64,000 nt of DNA from Nocardioides marmoribigeumensis (GTDB lineage: Bacteria > Actinomycetota > Actinomycetes > Propionibacteriales > Nocardioidaceae), in contig NZ_JAVDYG010000001.1 of assembly GCF_031458325.1 (NCBI RefSeq), positions 3,472,001 to 3,536,000 on the forward strand. Direction: 5' to 3'. The notes beneath the pieces are model-generated. The model had not been told where the DNA came from, did no database searches, and saw nothing but the letters and a program-made list of their open reading frames with translations. The translations under genes and the position numbers were made by a program. Below, piece by piece: positions 8,175-16,274 of this stretch. Numbering within the stretch: position 1 is the first letter of the stretch; each line of letters opens with the position of its first letter.

Positions 8175-10156
8175 CCAAGGAACACACTTCTCCTCAGACT
8201 GACAAGAAAACGCTCAAGGTCACCGAGCGTGCCGTCGGCGGCCCGATGCCCGGCCGCCCGGGCGGCGGCATGGTGGGCCAGAAGGCGCACGACTTCAAGC
8301 CGTCCGCCCGTCGCGTCCTGGGGCTCATGCGGCCCGAGCGCGCGCTCGTGGTGCTGGTGGTGGTGCTGGCCGCGGGCGCAGCGACGCTCAACGCCCTCGG
8401 CCCCAAGATCCTGGGCCGGGCCACCGACCTGATCTTCGAGGGCGTCGTCGGTCGGAGGCTCCCTGCGGGCGCGACCCAGGACCAGGTCGTCGAGGGGCTG
8501 CGCAGGCAGGGGGACGAGCAGCAGGCCGACCTCCTCTCCGGCATGCAGCACCTCGTGCCCGGGCAGGGCGTCGACTTCGCTGCCGTCCGCGAGGTCCTGC
8601 TGCTCGTCGTGGGCCTCTACGTGCTCTACGCGCTGGTGGCGTTCGCGCAGGGCTACCTGATCAACGAGGTCGTCCAGCGCACGATCTACCGTCTGCGCAG
8701 CGACGTCGAGGACAAGGTGCACCGGCTCCCGCTGGAGTACTTCGACCGCCAGCCCCGCGGCGAGCTCCTGAGCCGGGTCACCAACGACATCGACAACCTC
8801 GCCCAGAGCCTCCAGCAGACGATGAGCCAGCTGCTCAGCTCGCTGCTCATGCTCGTGGCGGTGCTCTCGATGATGTTCTGGATCTCACCGACCCTGGCCC
8901 TGGTCGCGCTCGTCTCCGTGCCCGTGTCGGTGGTGGCGACCTCCCAGGTGATGAAGCGGTCCAAGGACCAGTTCATCAGCCAGTGGCGCACCACCGGACG
9001 CCTCAACTCCCACATCGAGGAGTCGTTCTCGGGCCACGCGCTGGTCAAGGTCTTCGGTCGCCGCGACGAGGTGCTGCGCGAGTTCGACGAGCACAACGCC
9101 ACGCTCTACGACGCCTCCTTCCGGGCGCAGTTCGTCAGCGGGCTGGTGATGCCGATCCTGATGTTCGTCGGCAACCTCAACTACGTCGTGGTCGCGGTGA
9201 TCGGTGGTCTCAAGGTGGCCGGCGGCTCCATCAGCCTCGGCGACGCCCAGGCGTTCATCCAGTACACCCGCCAGTTCGGCCAGCCGCTCACCCAGATCGC
9301 GTCCATGGCCAACCTGCTGCAGTCCGGCGTCGCCTCGGCCGAACGCGTCTTCGAGCTGCTCGACGCCGAGGAGCAGGTGCCCGACCGGGCGGACCCGTCG
9401 TCCCTACCGGTCGGCGGGCGCGGCGAGGTGCGGTTCGAGCACGTCGCCTTCTCCTACGACCCGGAGCACCCCCTCATCGACGACCTGTCGCTGGTGGCGC
9501 GCCCGGGCGAGACGGTCGCGATCGTGGGGCCGACCGGTGCGGGCAAGACGACGCTGGTCAACCTGGTCATGCGTTTCTACGAGGTGCAGGGCGGCCGCAT
9601 CACTCTCGACGGCGTCGACGTCGCGAGCCTGCCGCGGTCCGAGCTGCGCAGCCGCATCGGGATGGTCCTGCAGGACACCTGGCTGTTCGGCGGCACGATC
9701 CGGGACAACATCGCCTACGGCCGCCCCGGAGCCACCGAGGAGGAGATCCTCGAGGCGGCGCGGGCGACGTTCGTCGACCGGTTCGTGCACTCGCTGCCCG
9801 ACGGCTACGACACGGTCCTCGACGAGGAGGGCACCAACCTCTCGGCCGGCGAGAAGCAGCTGCTCACGATCGCCCGGGCGTTCCTGGCCGACCCGGCGCT
9901 GCTGATCCTCGACGAGGCGACCTCCTCGGTCGACACCCGCACCGAGCTCCTGGTCCAGCACGCGATGGCGTCCCTGCGCCAGGACCGCACCTCGTTCGTG
10001 ATCGCCCACCGGCTCTCCACGATCCGCGACGCCGACCTCATCCTGGTGATGGAGGACGGGCGCATCGTTGAGCAGGGCACCCACGAGCAGCTGCTCGCCG
10101 CCAAGGGCGCCTACGACCGGCTCTACCAGTCGCAGTTCGCCGCAGCGGTCGCCTGA
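8171..10156 (+). CDS. ABC exporter subunit B (canonical Walker B and H-loop)
   Basis: A 661-residue half transporter with an N-terminal extension of ~45 residues, a six-helix membrane domain that includes a ~45-residue insertion after the first helix, and an ATPase domain. Walker A is GPTGAGKTT, Walker B is [12 protein letters not shown] with the catalytic Glu, and the H-loop is VIAHRLSTI. The signature is atypical (LSAGEKQ). Together with subunit A this gives one complete ATP site (its Walker motifs plus subunit A's VSGGQ) and one degenerate site. GTG 8171 overlaps subunit A's TGA and is preceded by GGAGGAGG. Codons just after the start are unusually AT-rich for this genome. Confidence 0.92.
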   Translation: MTKEHTSPQTDKKTLKVTERAVGGPMPGRPGGGMVGQKAHDFKPSARRVLGLMRPERALVVLVVVLAAGAATLNALGPKILGRATDLIFEGVVGRRLPAGATQDQVVEGLRRQGDEQQADLLSGMQHLVPGQGVDFAAVREVLLLVVGLYVLYALVAFAQGYLINEVVQRTIYRLRSDVEDKVHRLPLEYFDRQPRGELLSRVTNDIDNLAQSLQQTMSQLLSSLLMLVAVLSMMFWISPTLALVALVSVPVSVVATSQVMKRSKDQFISQWRTTGRLNSHIEESFSGHALVKVFGRRDEVLREFDEHNATLYDASFRAQFVSGLVMPILMFVGNLNYVVVAVIGGLKVAGGSISLGDAQAFIQYTRQFGQPLTQIASMANLLQSGVASAERVFELLDAEEQVPDRADPSSLPVGGRGEVRFEHVAFSYDPEHPLIDDLSLVARPGETVAIVGPTGAGKTTLVNLVMRFYEVQGGRITLDGVDVASLPRSELRSRIGMVLQDTWLFGGTIRDNIAYGRPGATEEEILEAARATFVDRFVHSLPDGYDTVLDEEGTNLSAGEKQLLTIARAFLADPALLILDEATSSVDTRTELLVQHAMASLRQDRTSFVIAHRLSTIRDADLILVMEDGRIVEQGTHEQLLAAKGAYDRLYQSQFAAAVA

Positions 10157-10179
10157 GCGGTCTGCCGCCCAGGCGACCG
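10146..10179. terminator. bidirectional terminator hairpin
   Basis: CGGTCGCCTG (10146-10155) pairs perfectly with CAGGCGACCG (10170-10179), with an inner GCGG/CCGC pair. The stop codon of ABC subunit B lies in the stem. It sits between convergent genes, and there is no T-run on either strand, as is usual in this group. Confidence 0.7.
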
Positions 10180-10184
10180 AGGGG

Positions 10185-10790
10185 TCAGAACCGCACGCTG
10201 TCGGTGTACGACGTGCAGCCGACCCAGCGGGTCCTGCACGCGTTGTCGGCGGTGGTGCTCGGCACCACGACGGTGTAGGCGAGCAGACGGCCGGTCGAGT
10301 AGTCGGTCCACGTCACCAGCTGCATGACCCGGTAGAGCTCGCGGCGCTCGAGGTAGGTCGGAGGGCTCCAGGTCCACTCAGGGAACCCGGCCCACTGGCT
10401 GCCCCCGGCGTAGCGGCTGACCTCACGCGCCGCGATCGTGGTCCAGCGTGAGTAGTCCCAGCGCTGCACCATCGACCGCACGGTGACCGTCTGCCAGCCG
10501 CTCGAGGAGGGGCTCGGGGCCACGGAGAGCCCCCCGGCCGTGAAGTGCTTGGAGTAGGAGTAGTAGCCGTTGGCCATCTGCCTCGCGAGGTCCGAGGCGG
10601 CGAGGCGGGGACCCTGGAGGCTGATGCTGCCCAGCCGGCCCGACGAGGCGGACAGGTAGGCAGCGTCGGCCCGCGCGGGGAGCAGGGCCGTGAGGATCGC
10701 GAGGGCGAGGGCGAGGATCGCGAGCGCGACGACGTGGGCCGGGCGGGCCGGGCGGGCCCGGCGGGCCCGGCGGGTCAGTGCGGTGGTCAT
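10185..10790 (-). CDS. secreted protein of unknown function
   Basis: A 201-residue exported protein I do not recognise. It has an Arg-rich N-terminus, a long hydrophobic helix (about 20-38) and a probable signal peptidase site after ARADA (about residue 43). The mature part is rich in Tyr, Trp, Ser and Thr, with RWDYSRWTTIAAREVSRYAG and a C-terminal CRTRWVGC loop that may form a disulfide. No membrane segment follows. The gene is monocistronic and preceded by a long structured leader (10901-11061). The GC-rich repeat GGGCCCGGCGGGCCC in the signal-peptide region is low-complexity DNA. A role in the envelope is only a guess. Confidence 0.7.
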   Translation of the reverse strand: MTTALTRRARRARPARPAHVVALAILALALAILTALLPARADAAYLSASSGRLGSISLQGPRLAASDLARQMANGYYSYSKHFTAGGLSVAPSPSSSGWQTVTVRSMVQRWDYSRWTTIAAREVSRYAGGSQWAGFPEWTWSPPTYLERRELYRVMQLVTWTDYSTGRLLAYTVVVPSTTADNACRTRWVGCTSYTDSVRF

Positions 10791-10900
10791 GGGCGAGTTC
10801 CTCTCGTCGGGGCCCGGCGGGCCCGGTGAGAGGAGAGTTCGGGAGGTGGGTTAGCGGTCGCTTAGCGCCACACGTCCGGCGTACGAGCGGAGAATTGGAC

Positions 10901-10954
10901 GACCCGCAGGCGTTGGTCTTCCCCCGGTCGGACTTGTCGGGGCGCCTGCGGGTC
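10901..10954. repeat. inverted repeat I (12-bp arms)
   Basis: GACCCGCAGGCG (10901-10912) is the exact reverse complement of CGCCTGCGGGTC (10943-10954). The 30-nt interior holds a further CCCC (10922-10925)/GGGG (10939-10942) pair. On the minus strand it lies about 110 nt before the start of the secreted-protein gene and could be a terminator or attenuator stem. Confidence 0.75.
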
Positions 10955-10955
10955 G

Positions 10956-11038
10956 GGTGGCTGCCGTTGGATTCACCAGCCGCGCGGCCGACGCGCGGTC
11001 GAGCCGGCTGGTCGGTGCGCTGCTAGCGGGCAGCCACC
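10956..11038. repeat. inverted repeat II with nested stems
   Basis: GGTGGCTGCC (10956-10965) pairs exactly with GGCAGCCACC (11029-11038). Inside, ACCAG (10975-10979) pairs with CTGGT (11008-11012), and CCGCGCG (10980-10986) pairs with CGCGCGG (10992-10998) around a GCCGA loop. The nested pairing suggests a folded RNA rather than a simple protein-binding dyad. The outer arm overlaps the end of a possible minus-strand upstream ORF. Confidence 0.7.
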
Positions 11039-11061
11039 TCACGTGTCCGATAAGAACTCAT
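11023..11061 (-). CDS. possible 12-codon upstream ORF (leader peptide)
   Basis: On the minus strand AAGGAGGT (11072-11079) precedes ATG (11061) by 10 nt and opens the peptide MSSYRTREVAAR, ending in TAG. The codons AGT, TCT, TAT and ACA are rare in this genome. The last four codons form one arm of inverted repeat II, so a translating ribosome would open that stem. This arrangement resembles attenuation leaders, but translation is unproven and the spacing is slightly long. Confidence 0.35.
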   Translation of the reverse strand: MSSYRTREVAAR

Positions 11062-11224
11062 TCTCTGGACCACCTCCTTCCTCGTGTGCGACCACGATAG
11101 GTCGGCCCGGCAAGGCCGGACAACGACATTTCGACGGCCCGGACGACCACATCTGAGACGGTCGCGACACACACAGCGACCGGTGGTCCGTTTGATTCGG
11201 TGTGGTGTGGGTCACCATGGGGCC

Positions 11225-12067
11225 ATGGCACGACGAGCGCTGTTCACGCGCCGCTACCGCCCCTCGGGAAGCCGCCGCACCGGTCACGGTGAGCCACTGC
11301 TCCTCATCCACCCCTTCATGCTGTCGCACCACTCGTGGCGGCCCGTGGCCGAACGTCTCCCGCAGTACGACGTGCTGGCGGTCTCGATGCCGGGCCACTA
11401 CGGCGGGCCGGGGGTGTCGCTGACGGCGAGGTTCGACGACCTGGTCGACCACCTCGAGGCCGAGATGGACCGGCACGGCTGGGACACCGCCCACGTGGTG
11501 GGCAACTCGCTCGGCGGCTGGGCCGCGCTCGAGCTCGGCCGTCGTGGTCGTGCCCGGTCGGTCACCGCGATCGCGCCGGCCGGGGGCTACGACTCGCTGA
11601 CCCTGCGCGACGCGGCCATGGTCGCCTCGTTCCTGGTCGCCGCGGCCGGACGGCGGCCCGCGCGCCTGACCAACGTGCTGCCGCTGCTGCCGGCCGTCGC
11701 CTCGCTCGGTCTGCGCGCCGTCGCCCACGACCCGCGGCAGATCGTGCCGGCCGACGCCCGCCACGTGATCCGCACCGCCCTGGGCGCGACCCATCCCGTC
11801 CGGGTGCTCCTGGCGTGCGCCCGCTCGATCCCCGCTCCGGGCATCGAGACCATCCCGGTGCCCGTGCACCTGGTGTTCGCCGACAAGGACGTGGTCATCC
11901 CGCCGCGGCGCTACGCGCCGTACTTCACCGACCGGCTGCCGCACGCCAAGGTGACCACGCTCCAGGGCGTTGGCCACTGCCCCCAGGTCGAGGTGCCGGG
12001 GCTCGTCGCCGAGATGGTGCACGACTTCGTGGTCGCCAGCACCGCTCCGGTCGCCGCCACCGCCTGA
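11225..12067 (+). CDS. alpha/beta hydrolase
   Basis: A 280-residue alpha/beta hydrolase. The nucleophile elbow is VVGNSLGGWAA (Ser near residue 97), the oxyanion region is LLLIHPFMLSHHSW, the acid is in FADKDVV (near 222) and the catalytic His is in GVGHCPQVE (near 249). There is no signal peptide, so it acts in the cytoplasm. It resembles the esterase and C-C hydrolase branches, and the substrate is unknown. The ATG at 11225 matches the family start; longer frames add a basic, non-conserved stretch. It converges on the acyl-CoA synthetase gene across a hairpin. Confidence 0.85.
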   Translation: MARRALFTRRYRPSGSRRTGHGEPLLLIHPFMLSHHSWRPVAERLPQYDVLAVSMPGHYGGPGVSLTARFDDLVDHLEAEMDRHGWDTAHVVGNSLGGWAALELGRRGRARSVTAIAPAGGYDSLTLRDAAMVASFLVAAAGRRPARLTNVLPLLPAVASLGLRAVAHDPRQIVPADARHVIRTALGATHPVRVLLACARSIPAPGIETIPVPVHLVFADKDVVIPPRRYAPYFTDRLPHAKVTTLQGVGHCPQVEVPGLVAEMVHDFVVASTAPVAATA

Positions 12068-12080
12068 CCTCGGTCGTGCA

Positions 12081-12122
12081 GATCGGAGTGACGACGCCCG
12101 CTGAGCGGCGGTGACTCCGATC
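12081..12122. terminator. bidirectional terminator hairpin
   Basis: GATCGGAGT (12081-12089) pairs exactly with ACTCCGATC (12114-12122), with an inner CCGC/GCGG stem around TGA. It separates the convergent hydrolase and acyl-CoA synthetase genes. Confidence 0.75.
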
Positions 12123-12135
12123 CACAGCTGGTGGG

Positions 12136-13785
12136 TCAGCGCAGCTCGCGCTTGAGCACCTTGCCGGTCGGGTTGCGGGGCAGCTCGTCGAGCACGACGA
12201 CCTCGCGGGGCACCTTGTAGCGGGCGAGGTTCTGGCGCACGTAGTCGCGCGCCTCCTCCTCGTCCAGCGAGGCGCCCTCGTGCAGGACGACGAAGGCCTT
12301 GAGGCGCTGGCCGAACTGCTCGTCGGGCACCCCGATCACCGCGCACTCGACGACGGCCGGGTGGCGCTCGAAGAGCTCCTCGACCTCCTTGGGGAAGACG
12401 TTCTCCCCGCCGCTGACGATCATGTCGTCGTCGCGGCCGTCGACGTGGAGCAGGCCGTGCTGGTCGAAGTGGCCCACGTCGCCGGACGACATCAGCCCGT
12501 CGACGAGCTCCTTGGTGCCGCCGCCGGTGTAGCCCTCGAACTGGATCGAGTTGCCGACGAAGATCCGGCCGGTCTCGCCGCGCGGCACCTCGCGGCCCTG
12601 GTCGTCGACCAGCTTGACCATCGACCCGCGCAGCACGCGCCCGACGGTGCCGGGGTCGAGCGCAAGGTCCTCGGGCGACGCGACGGTGGCGACCGCGACC
12701 TCGGTCGAGCCGTAGAGGTTGTAGACCACGGGCCCGATCCGTCGCAGCGCGCGCTCGGCGAGCGGGGCGCCCAGCTGCGATCCGCCGCAGAGCACGACCG
12801 ACAGCGAGGACAGGTCGGTCCGCGAGCCCGACTCGTCGTCCTGGTCGAGCATCCGCGCCAGCATCACGGGTACGACGACCAGGTTGTCCGCGCGGTGCTC
12901 GGCGACGTCGGCCAGGCAGGTGGCGGGGGAGAACCGGCGCCGCAGCACCACGGTGTCCCCGAGCGCGATGCCGAGCATCATCGTGGCGAAGCCGAGGGAG
13001 TGGAACACCGGCGCCGCGACGACCATCGTCTGCCCCGAGTGGAAGGGCACCTTGCCGAGCAGGCCGCCGATCGGGCCCAGGCTCTTGGGGGTCGGGCGGT
13101 TCGCGCCCTTGGGGGTGCCGGTCGTGCCGCTGGTGAGGATCGTGACCTTGAGCTCTGCCGACGGCCGGGGCGGGGCCTTCCTCGAGCTCCGCGCGACCAG
13201 GGAGGCCAGCGTGCCCGCGGCGTCCCCGGCGTCGGTCCCCTCCTCGACCCACGCCCGCCAACGGCCCAGTCGCACGTCGACGCCGGCGAGCAGCTCGGCG
13301 TACTCGTCGTCGTGGACCAGCAGGTCGGTGCCCTCGCGCTCGGCGACCTCGCGCAGCTGCGGGGCGGCGAAGTCGGTGTTGAGGAGGATGACCTTGGCGC
13401 CGACCTTGCCGCCGGCGAAGAACGCCTCGACGAAGTGCCGGTGGTTGCGGCACAGGATCGCCACGCCGTCGCCCGCCCTCAGCCCGCGCGCGATCCAGCC
13501 GTTGGCGATCGCGTTGGCGTGGGCGTCGAGCTCGGCGTAGGTGATGGTGCCGAGCTCGTCACTGATCGCGACCCGGTCGCCGTAGGCGAGGGCGGCGGCG
13601 TTGAGCAGGCCCGCGACGCTGCCGTGGGTGACCAGCCCGAGACCCATGCGGGCCAGGCGGATGGGCGGATGGGGGCGCAGGATGCCGCGCTGGGCCAGGG
13701 CCCCGACGAAGTAGACCTCGTCGGCGGCGCGGCGCGCGAGCGCCAGCGGGTCGGGCAGGTTCACGGGCAGCCGGTGACGTCGCAC
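12136..13785 (-). CDS. AMP-binding acyl-CoA synthetase
   Basis: A 549-residue member of the ANL superfamily that activates a carboxylic acid with ATP and CoA. Visible motifs are the P-loop-like TILTSGTTGTPKGANR, YGSTEVAVATVAS, the hinge SSGDVGHFD...GRDDDMIVSGGENVFP and the C-terminal catalytic lysine segment PRNPTGKVLKREL. The N-terminus contains a short FadD-type helix region, so a long-chain or aromatic acyl substrate is likely. Starts at GTG 13785 and GTG 13764 are both possible. The former has a -10-like TATCCT 6 nt upstream (13792-13797) and is used here. The photolyase gene ends 23 bp upstream on the same strand. Confidence 0.88.
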   Translation of the reverse strand: MRRHRLPVNLPDPLALARRAADEVYFVGALAQRGILRPHPPIRLARMGLGLVTHGSVAGLLNAAALAYGDRVAISDELGTITYAELDAHANAIANGWIARGLRAGDGVAILCRNHRHFVEAFFAGGKVGAKVILLNTDFAAPQLREVAEREGTDLLVHDDEYAELLAGVDVRLGRWRAWVEEGTDAGDAAGTLASLVARSSRKAPPRPSAELKVTILTSGTTGTPKGANRPTPKSLGPIGGLLGKVPFHSGQTMVVAAPVFHSLGFATMMLGIALGDTVVLRRRFSPATCLADVAEHRADNLVVVPVMLARMLDQDDESGSRTDLSSLSVVLCGGSQLGAPLAERALRRIGPVVYNLYGSTEVAVATVASPEDLALDPGTVGRVLRGSMVKLVDDQGREVPRGETGRIFVGNSIQFEGYTGGGTKELVDGLMSSGDVGHFDQHGLLHVDGRDDDMIVSGGENVFPKEVEELFERHPAVVECAVIGVPDEQFGQRLKAFVVLHEGASLDEEEARDYVRQNLARYKVPREVVVLDELPRNPTGKVLKRELR

Positions 13786-13808
13786 GGCCCGAGGATAGGG
13801 GTCGCCGG

Positions 13809-15137
13809 TCAGCCGCGCCGGGCCTTCTCGTAGCGCGACAGCGCCTCCTGGCGCTCGGCCTTGTGGTCGACGATCGGCGCGGGGTAGCCCTCCACCCCCG
13901 ACGGCTCGTGGATCTCCTTGGCGGACAGGTCCTTCAGCTCGGGGACCCAGCGGCGGATGTAGTCGCCGTCGGGGTCGAACTTCCTGCCCTGCAGGGTCGG
14001 GTTGAAGACCCGGAAGTACGGCGCCGCGTCGGTGCCCGTGCCGGCGACCCACTGCCAGCCGTGCTGGTTGGACGCGAGGTCGCCGTCGGCCAGCCGCTCC
14101 ATGAACCACGACGCCCCGTGGCGCCACCACACGTGGAGGTCCTTGACCAGGAACGAGGCGGTGATCATCCGCAACCGGTTGTGCATGAAGCCCGTCGCGG
14201 CCAGCTGCCGCATCCCGGCGTCGACGATGGGGAATCCGGTGCGACCGGCCTTCCAGGCCTCGAAGCCCTCGCCCGGGTCGTCGTACCGCAGCGTGGACAG
14301 CTCGGGGCGCAGGTCCTCCCGCGCGCTGTGCGGGTGGTGGAACAGCACGTCGGCGTAGAACTCGCGCCAGGCGATCTCCTGGCGGTAGGTCGTCGCGCTC
14401 GTCGAGGACTTCTCGGCGAGGTCGGCCAGGATCGTGCGCGGGTGGATCTCGCCCCAGCGGAGGTAGGTCGACATGCGGCTCGTGCCGTCGCCGCCCGGGA
14501 TGTCGCGCGCGTCGTCGTACTCCGACAGGGCGTGGTCGCGGAAGCGGAACCACGCCTTGCGGGCGGCCTTCTCGCCGGCCTCGACGATCTCGGTGCCCCT
14601 CGGCAGGTCGGCCGCGGGGATCTCCGCGCCCTTCATCTCGGCCCACGACGGGTCGCGCGGCGCGTCGACCGGGCCCCGCCAGCCGTGCGCGGCCCACGCC
14701 TTGGAGAACGGCGTGAAGACCTTGAACGGCTGGTCGCTGCCGTTGCGCACCCGGCCCGGCGACACGGCGTACGGCGACCCGGTGCGCTCGAGGGTGACGT
14801 CCAGCCCGGCGAGCGCCTCCTCGACGGCCTCGTCGCGCCTGCGGCCGTAGGGGTTGAAGTCCTCGGCGACGTGCACGCTCTCGGCCCCGATGTGCTCGGC
14901 GACCTTGCGGACCTCGTCGGCCGGGGCGCCCCGGCGTACGACGAGCGCGCCGCCCATCGACTCGTCGAGCGCTCGCAGCGACGCGGCGAGGTAGGACCGT
15001 CGCACCGGGCCGGACCGGCCCCACAGGGTCGGGTCGAGCACGAAGAGAGGCAGGACCTCGCCGCAGGACAGGGCGGCGAGGAGCGCGGGGTTGTCGTGCA
15101 GGCGCAGGTCGCGCCGGAACCACATGACGGCAGCCAT
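13809..15137 (-). CDS. phr: deoxyribodipyrimidine photolyase
   Basis: A 442-residue class I photolyase that repairs UV-induced cyclobutane pyrimidine dimers using light, FADH- and an antenna cofactor. The antenna domain begins [19 protein letters not shown]. The FAD domain shows [36 protein letters not shown], the electron-transfer Trp region [12 protein letters not shown], and [22 protein letters not shown] 15137 is preceded by GGGGAGGG. It is divergent from ideR with 60 bp between them. A cryptochrome function cannot be excluded, but the DNA-repair signature is intact. Confidence 0.95.
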   Translation of the reverse strand: MAAVMWFRRDLRLHDNPALLAALSCGEVLPLFVLDPTLWGRSGPVRRSYLAASLRALDESMGGALVVRRGAPADEVRKVAEHIGAESVHVAEDFNPYGRRRDEAVEEALAGLDVTLERTGSPYAVSPGRVRNGSDQPFKVFTPFSKAWAAHGWRGPVDAPRDPSWAEMKGAEIPAADLPRGTEIVEAGEKAARKAWFRFRDHALSEYDDARDIPGGDGTSRMSTYLRWGEIHPRTILADLAEKSSTSATTYRQEIAWREFYADVLFHHPHSAREDLRPELSTLRYDDPGEGFEAWKAGRTGFPIVDAGMRQLAATGFMHNRLRMITASFLVKDLHVWWRHGASWFMERLADGDLASNQHGWQWVAGTGTDAAPYFRVFNPTLQGRKFDPDGDYIRRWVPELKDLSAKEIHEPSGVEGYPAPIVDHKAERQEALSRYEKARRG

Positions 15138-15197
15138 GCCCCCACCCTCCCCGACGCGGGAAGGGCGAACCGCCGCCGGTTTGGGAGGATGGCCCCT

Positions 15198-15881
15198 GTG
15201 AGCGACCTGATCGACACCACCGAGATGTACCTCCGGACCATCTACGAGCTGGTCGAGGAGGGCGTCGTGCCGTTGCGGGCCCGGATCGCCGAGCGTCTGC
15301 ACCAGAGCGGCCCGACGGTGAGCCAGACGGTCGCACGGATGGAGCGTGACGGCCTGCTGACCGTCGAGGGGGACCGCCACCTCGAGCTCACCGACGAGGG
15401 CCGCCGCCTCGCGACCCGCGTGATGCGCAAGCACCGGCTGGCCGAGCGGCTCCTCACCGACGTGATCGGCCTGCCGTGGGAGCTGGTCCACGCCGAGGCC
15501 TGCCGCTGGGAGCACGTGATCTCCGAGGCCGTCGAGCTGCGGCTGATGGAGCTGCTCGATCACCCGACCGAGTCGCCGTACGGCAACCCGATCCCGGGTC
15601 TCGACGAGCTGGGCGAGGCGATCGCGGGCGAGTTCCGCGAGGGCGTCCGGCCGCTGTCGGAGATGCGGACGGGCCCGGAGGAGGTGCGGGTGCGCATCGG
15701 CCGCATCGGCGAGGAGGCCCAGAAGGACGAGGCGCTCATGGGCGCCCTGCGCCGGGTCGGCGCCCTGCCGGGCCGCGAGGTCTCGGTCCGCGGGACCGAC
15801 GACGGCTGGCTGGTCGGCTCGGGCGGCGAGACCGCCGAGCTCGACCAGGCCGCGGCCGACCACGTGTTCGTCCTGCGCTGA
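15198..15881 (+). CDS. ideR: iron-dependent repressor IdeR/DtxR
   Basis: A 227-residue metal-dependent repressor. The winged-helix domain is [20 protein letters not shown], then [20 protein letters not shown]. The dimer and metal-site domain has [16 protein letters not shown] and [14 protein letters not shown] (Cys, Glu and His ligands). The C-terminal SH3-like domain is present but divergent. GTG 15198 is preferred because GGAGG (15184-15188) lies 9 nt upstream; an ATG at 15189 overlaps that ribosome site. With Fe2+ it would repress iron uptake and activate storage genes, none of which are in this window. Confidence 0.92.
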   Translation: MSDLIDTTEMYLRTIYELVEEGVVPLRARIAERLHQSGPTVSQTVARMERDGLLTVEGDRHLELTDEGRRLATRVMRKHRLAERLLTDVIGLPWELVHAEACRWEHVISEAVELRLMELLDHPTESPYGNPIPGLDELGEAIAGEFREGVRPLSEMRTGPEEVRVRIGRIGEEAQKDEALMGALRRVGALPGREVSVRGTDDGWLVGSGGETAELDQAAADHVFVLR

Positions 15882-15886
15882 CGGTT

Positions 15887-15904
15887 TCACTAGGTACCTA
15901 GTGA
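15887..15904. repeat. 18-bp palindrome, copy 1
   Basis: TCACTAGGTACCTAGTGA is a perfect palindrome just after the ideR stop. An identical copy lies 62 bp downstream on the other side of a hairpin. The form is that of a dimeric repressor operator, but neither copy is next to an obvious promoter. Confidence 0.85.
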
Positions 15905-15915
15905 TGTTGTCGCCC

Positions 15916-15937
15916 CCCGAGCGAAACTTCGCTCGGG
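15916..15937. terminator. hairpin between convergent ideR and DUF2277 genes
   Basis: CCCGAGCGAA (15916-15925) pairs with TTCGCTCGGG (15928-15937). The very short loop would open one or two A-T pairs. It probably terminates transcription from both sides and is framed by the two 18-bp palindromes. Confidence 0.7.
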
Positions 15938-15948
15938 AAGTGACAGGT

Positions 15949-15966
15949 TCACTAGGTACCTAGTGA
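15949..15966. repeat. 18-bp palindrome, copy 2
   Basis: This is the second identical TCACTAGGTACCTAGTGA, extended by one further matching pair (TT...AA at 15948-15967). It lies 11 bp from the stop codon of the DUF2277 gene. Confidence 0.85.
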
Positions 15967-15976
15967 AACCGCGCCC

Positions 15977-16243
15977 CTACGCGTACCGCGTGGCGGCGCG
16001 GGCCCGCGCCTTGGCCGCCTCGACCTCGCGGTCCTTGGGCGGGGCGGTGGTGGTGAGCGCGTCGAGGAGGTGCTGGGTCGCGTGGGCGACCTCGCGTACG
16101 GCGGCCGCGAACGCCTCCTCGTTGGCCTTGCTCGGGCGGGTGGAGCCGCTGACCTTGCGGACGTACTGCAGCGCGGCGGCCTCCACCTCCGCCGAGGTGG
16201 CCGGCGGCTCGAAGTTGTGGAGCTGGCGGATGTTGCGGCACAT
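15977..16243 (-). CDS. DUF2277 family protein
   Basis: An 88-residue protein with the conserved opening MCRNIRQLHNFEPPAT and the segment ALQYVRKVSGSTRPSKAN typical of DUF2277. The rest is helical and ends in a basic tail. Its biochemical role is unknown in the family. It converges on ideR across the palindrome/hairpin region. The N-terminal Cys and His residues could bind a metal (inference). Confidence 0.85.
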   Translation of the reverse strand: MCRNIRQLHNFEPPATSAEVEAAALQYVRKVSGSTRPSKANEEAFAAAVREVAHATQHLLDALTTTAPPKDREVEAAKARARAATRYA

Positions 16244-16274
16244 GCCGCCACCCTAGACACGGCACAGCACCACC

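Larger units (their letters stand above)
10791..11224. other. non-coding 434-bp gap with structured DNA
   Basis: There is no supported protein gene other than a possible 12-codon upstream ORF. The gap carries two adjacent hairpins (10901-10954 and 10956-11038), a full anti-Shine-Dalgarno match on the minus strand (AAGGAGGT, 11072-11079) and a possible minus-strand promoter (-35 TTGTCC 11118-11123, -10 TATCGT 11094-11099, spacer 18). If that promoter is used, the secreted-protein mRNA has a leader of about 300 nt. The hydrolase start at 11225 lies at the other end. Confidence 0.6.

Noticed and set aside
10901-11061. Cyclic-di-AMP (ydaO-yuaA) riboswitch before the secreted-protein gene
   Set aside because: The minus strand contains GACC-stem-GGTGAATCC and CCCGACCC, which recall pieces of that RNA, but the conserved AGCTAAC and the GTAGGG parts are missing. 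Only a covariance-model search could settle it.
12136-15336. A single 1066-codon minus-strand frame
   Set aside because: It joins the acyl-CoA synthetase frame to an out-of-frame reading of the photolyase gene. The true synthetase begins near 13785.
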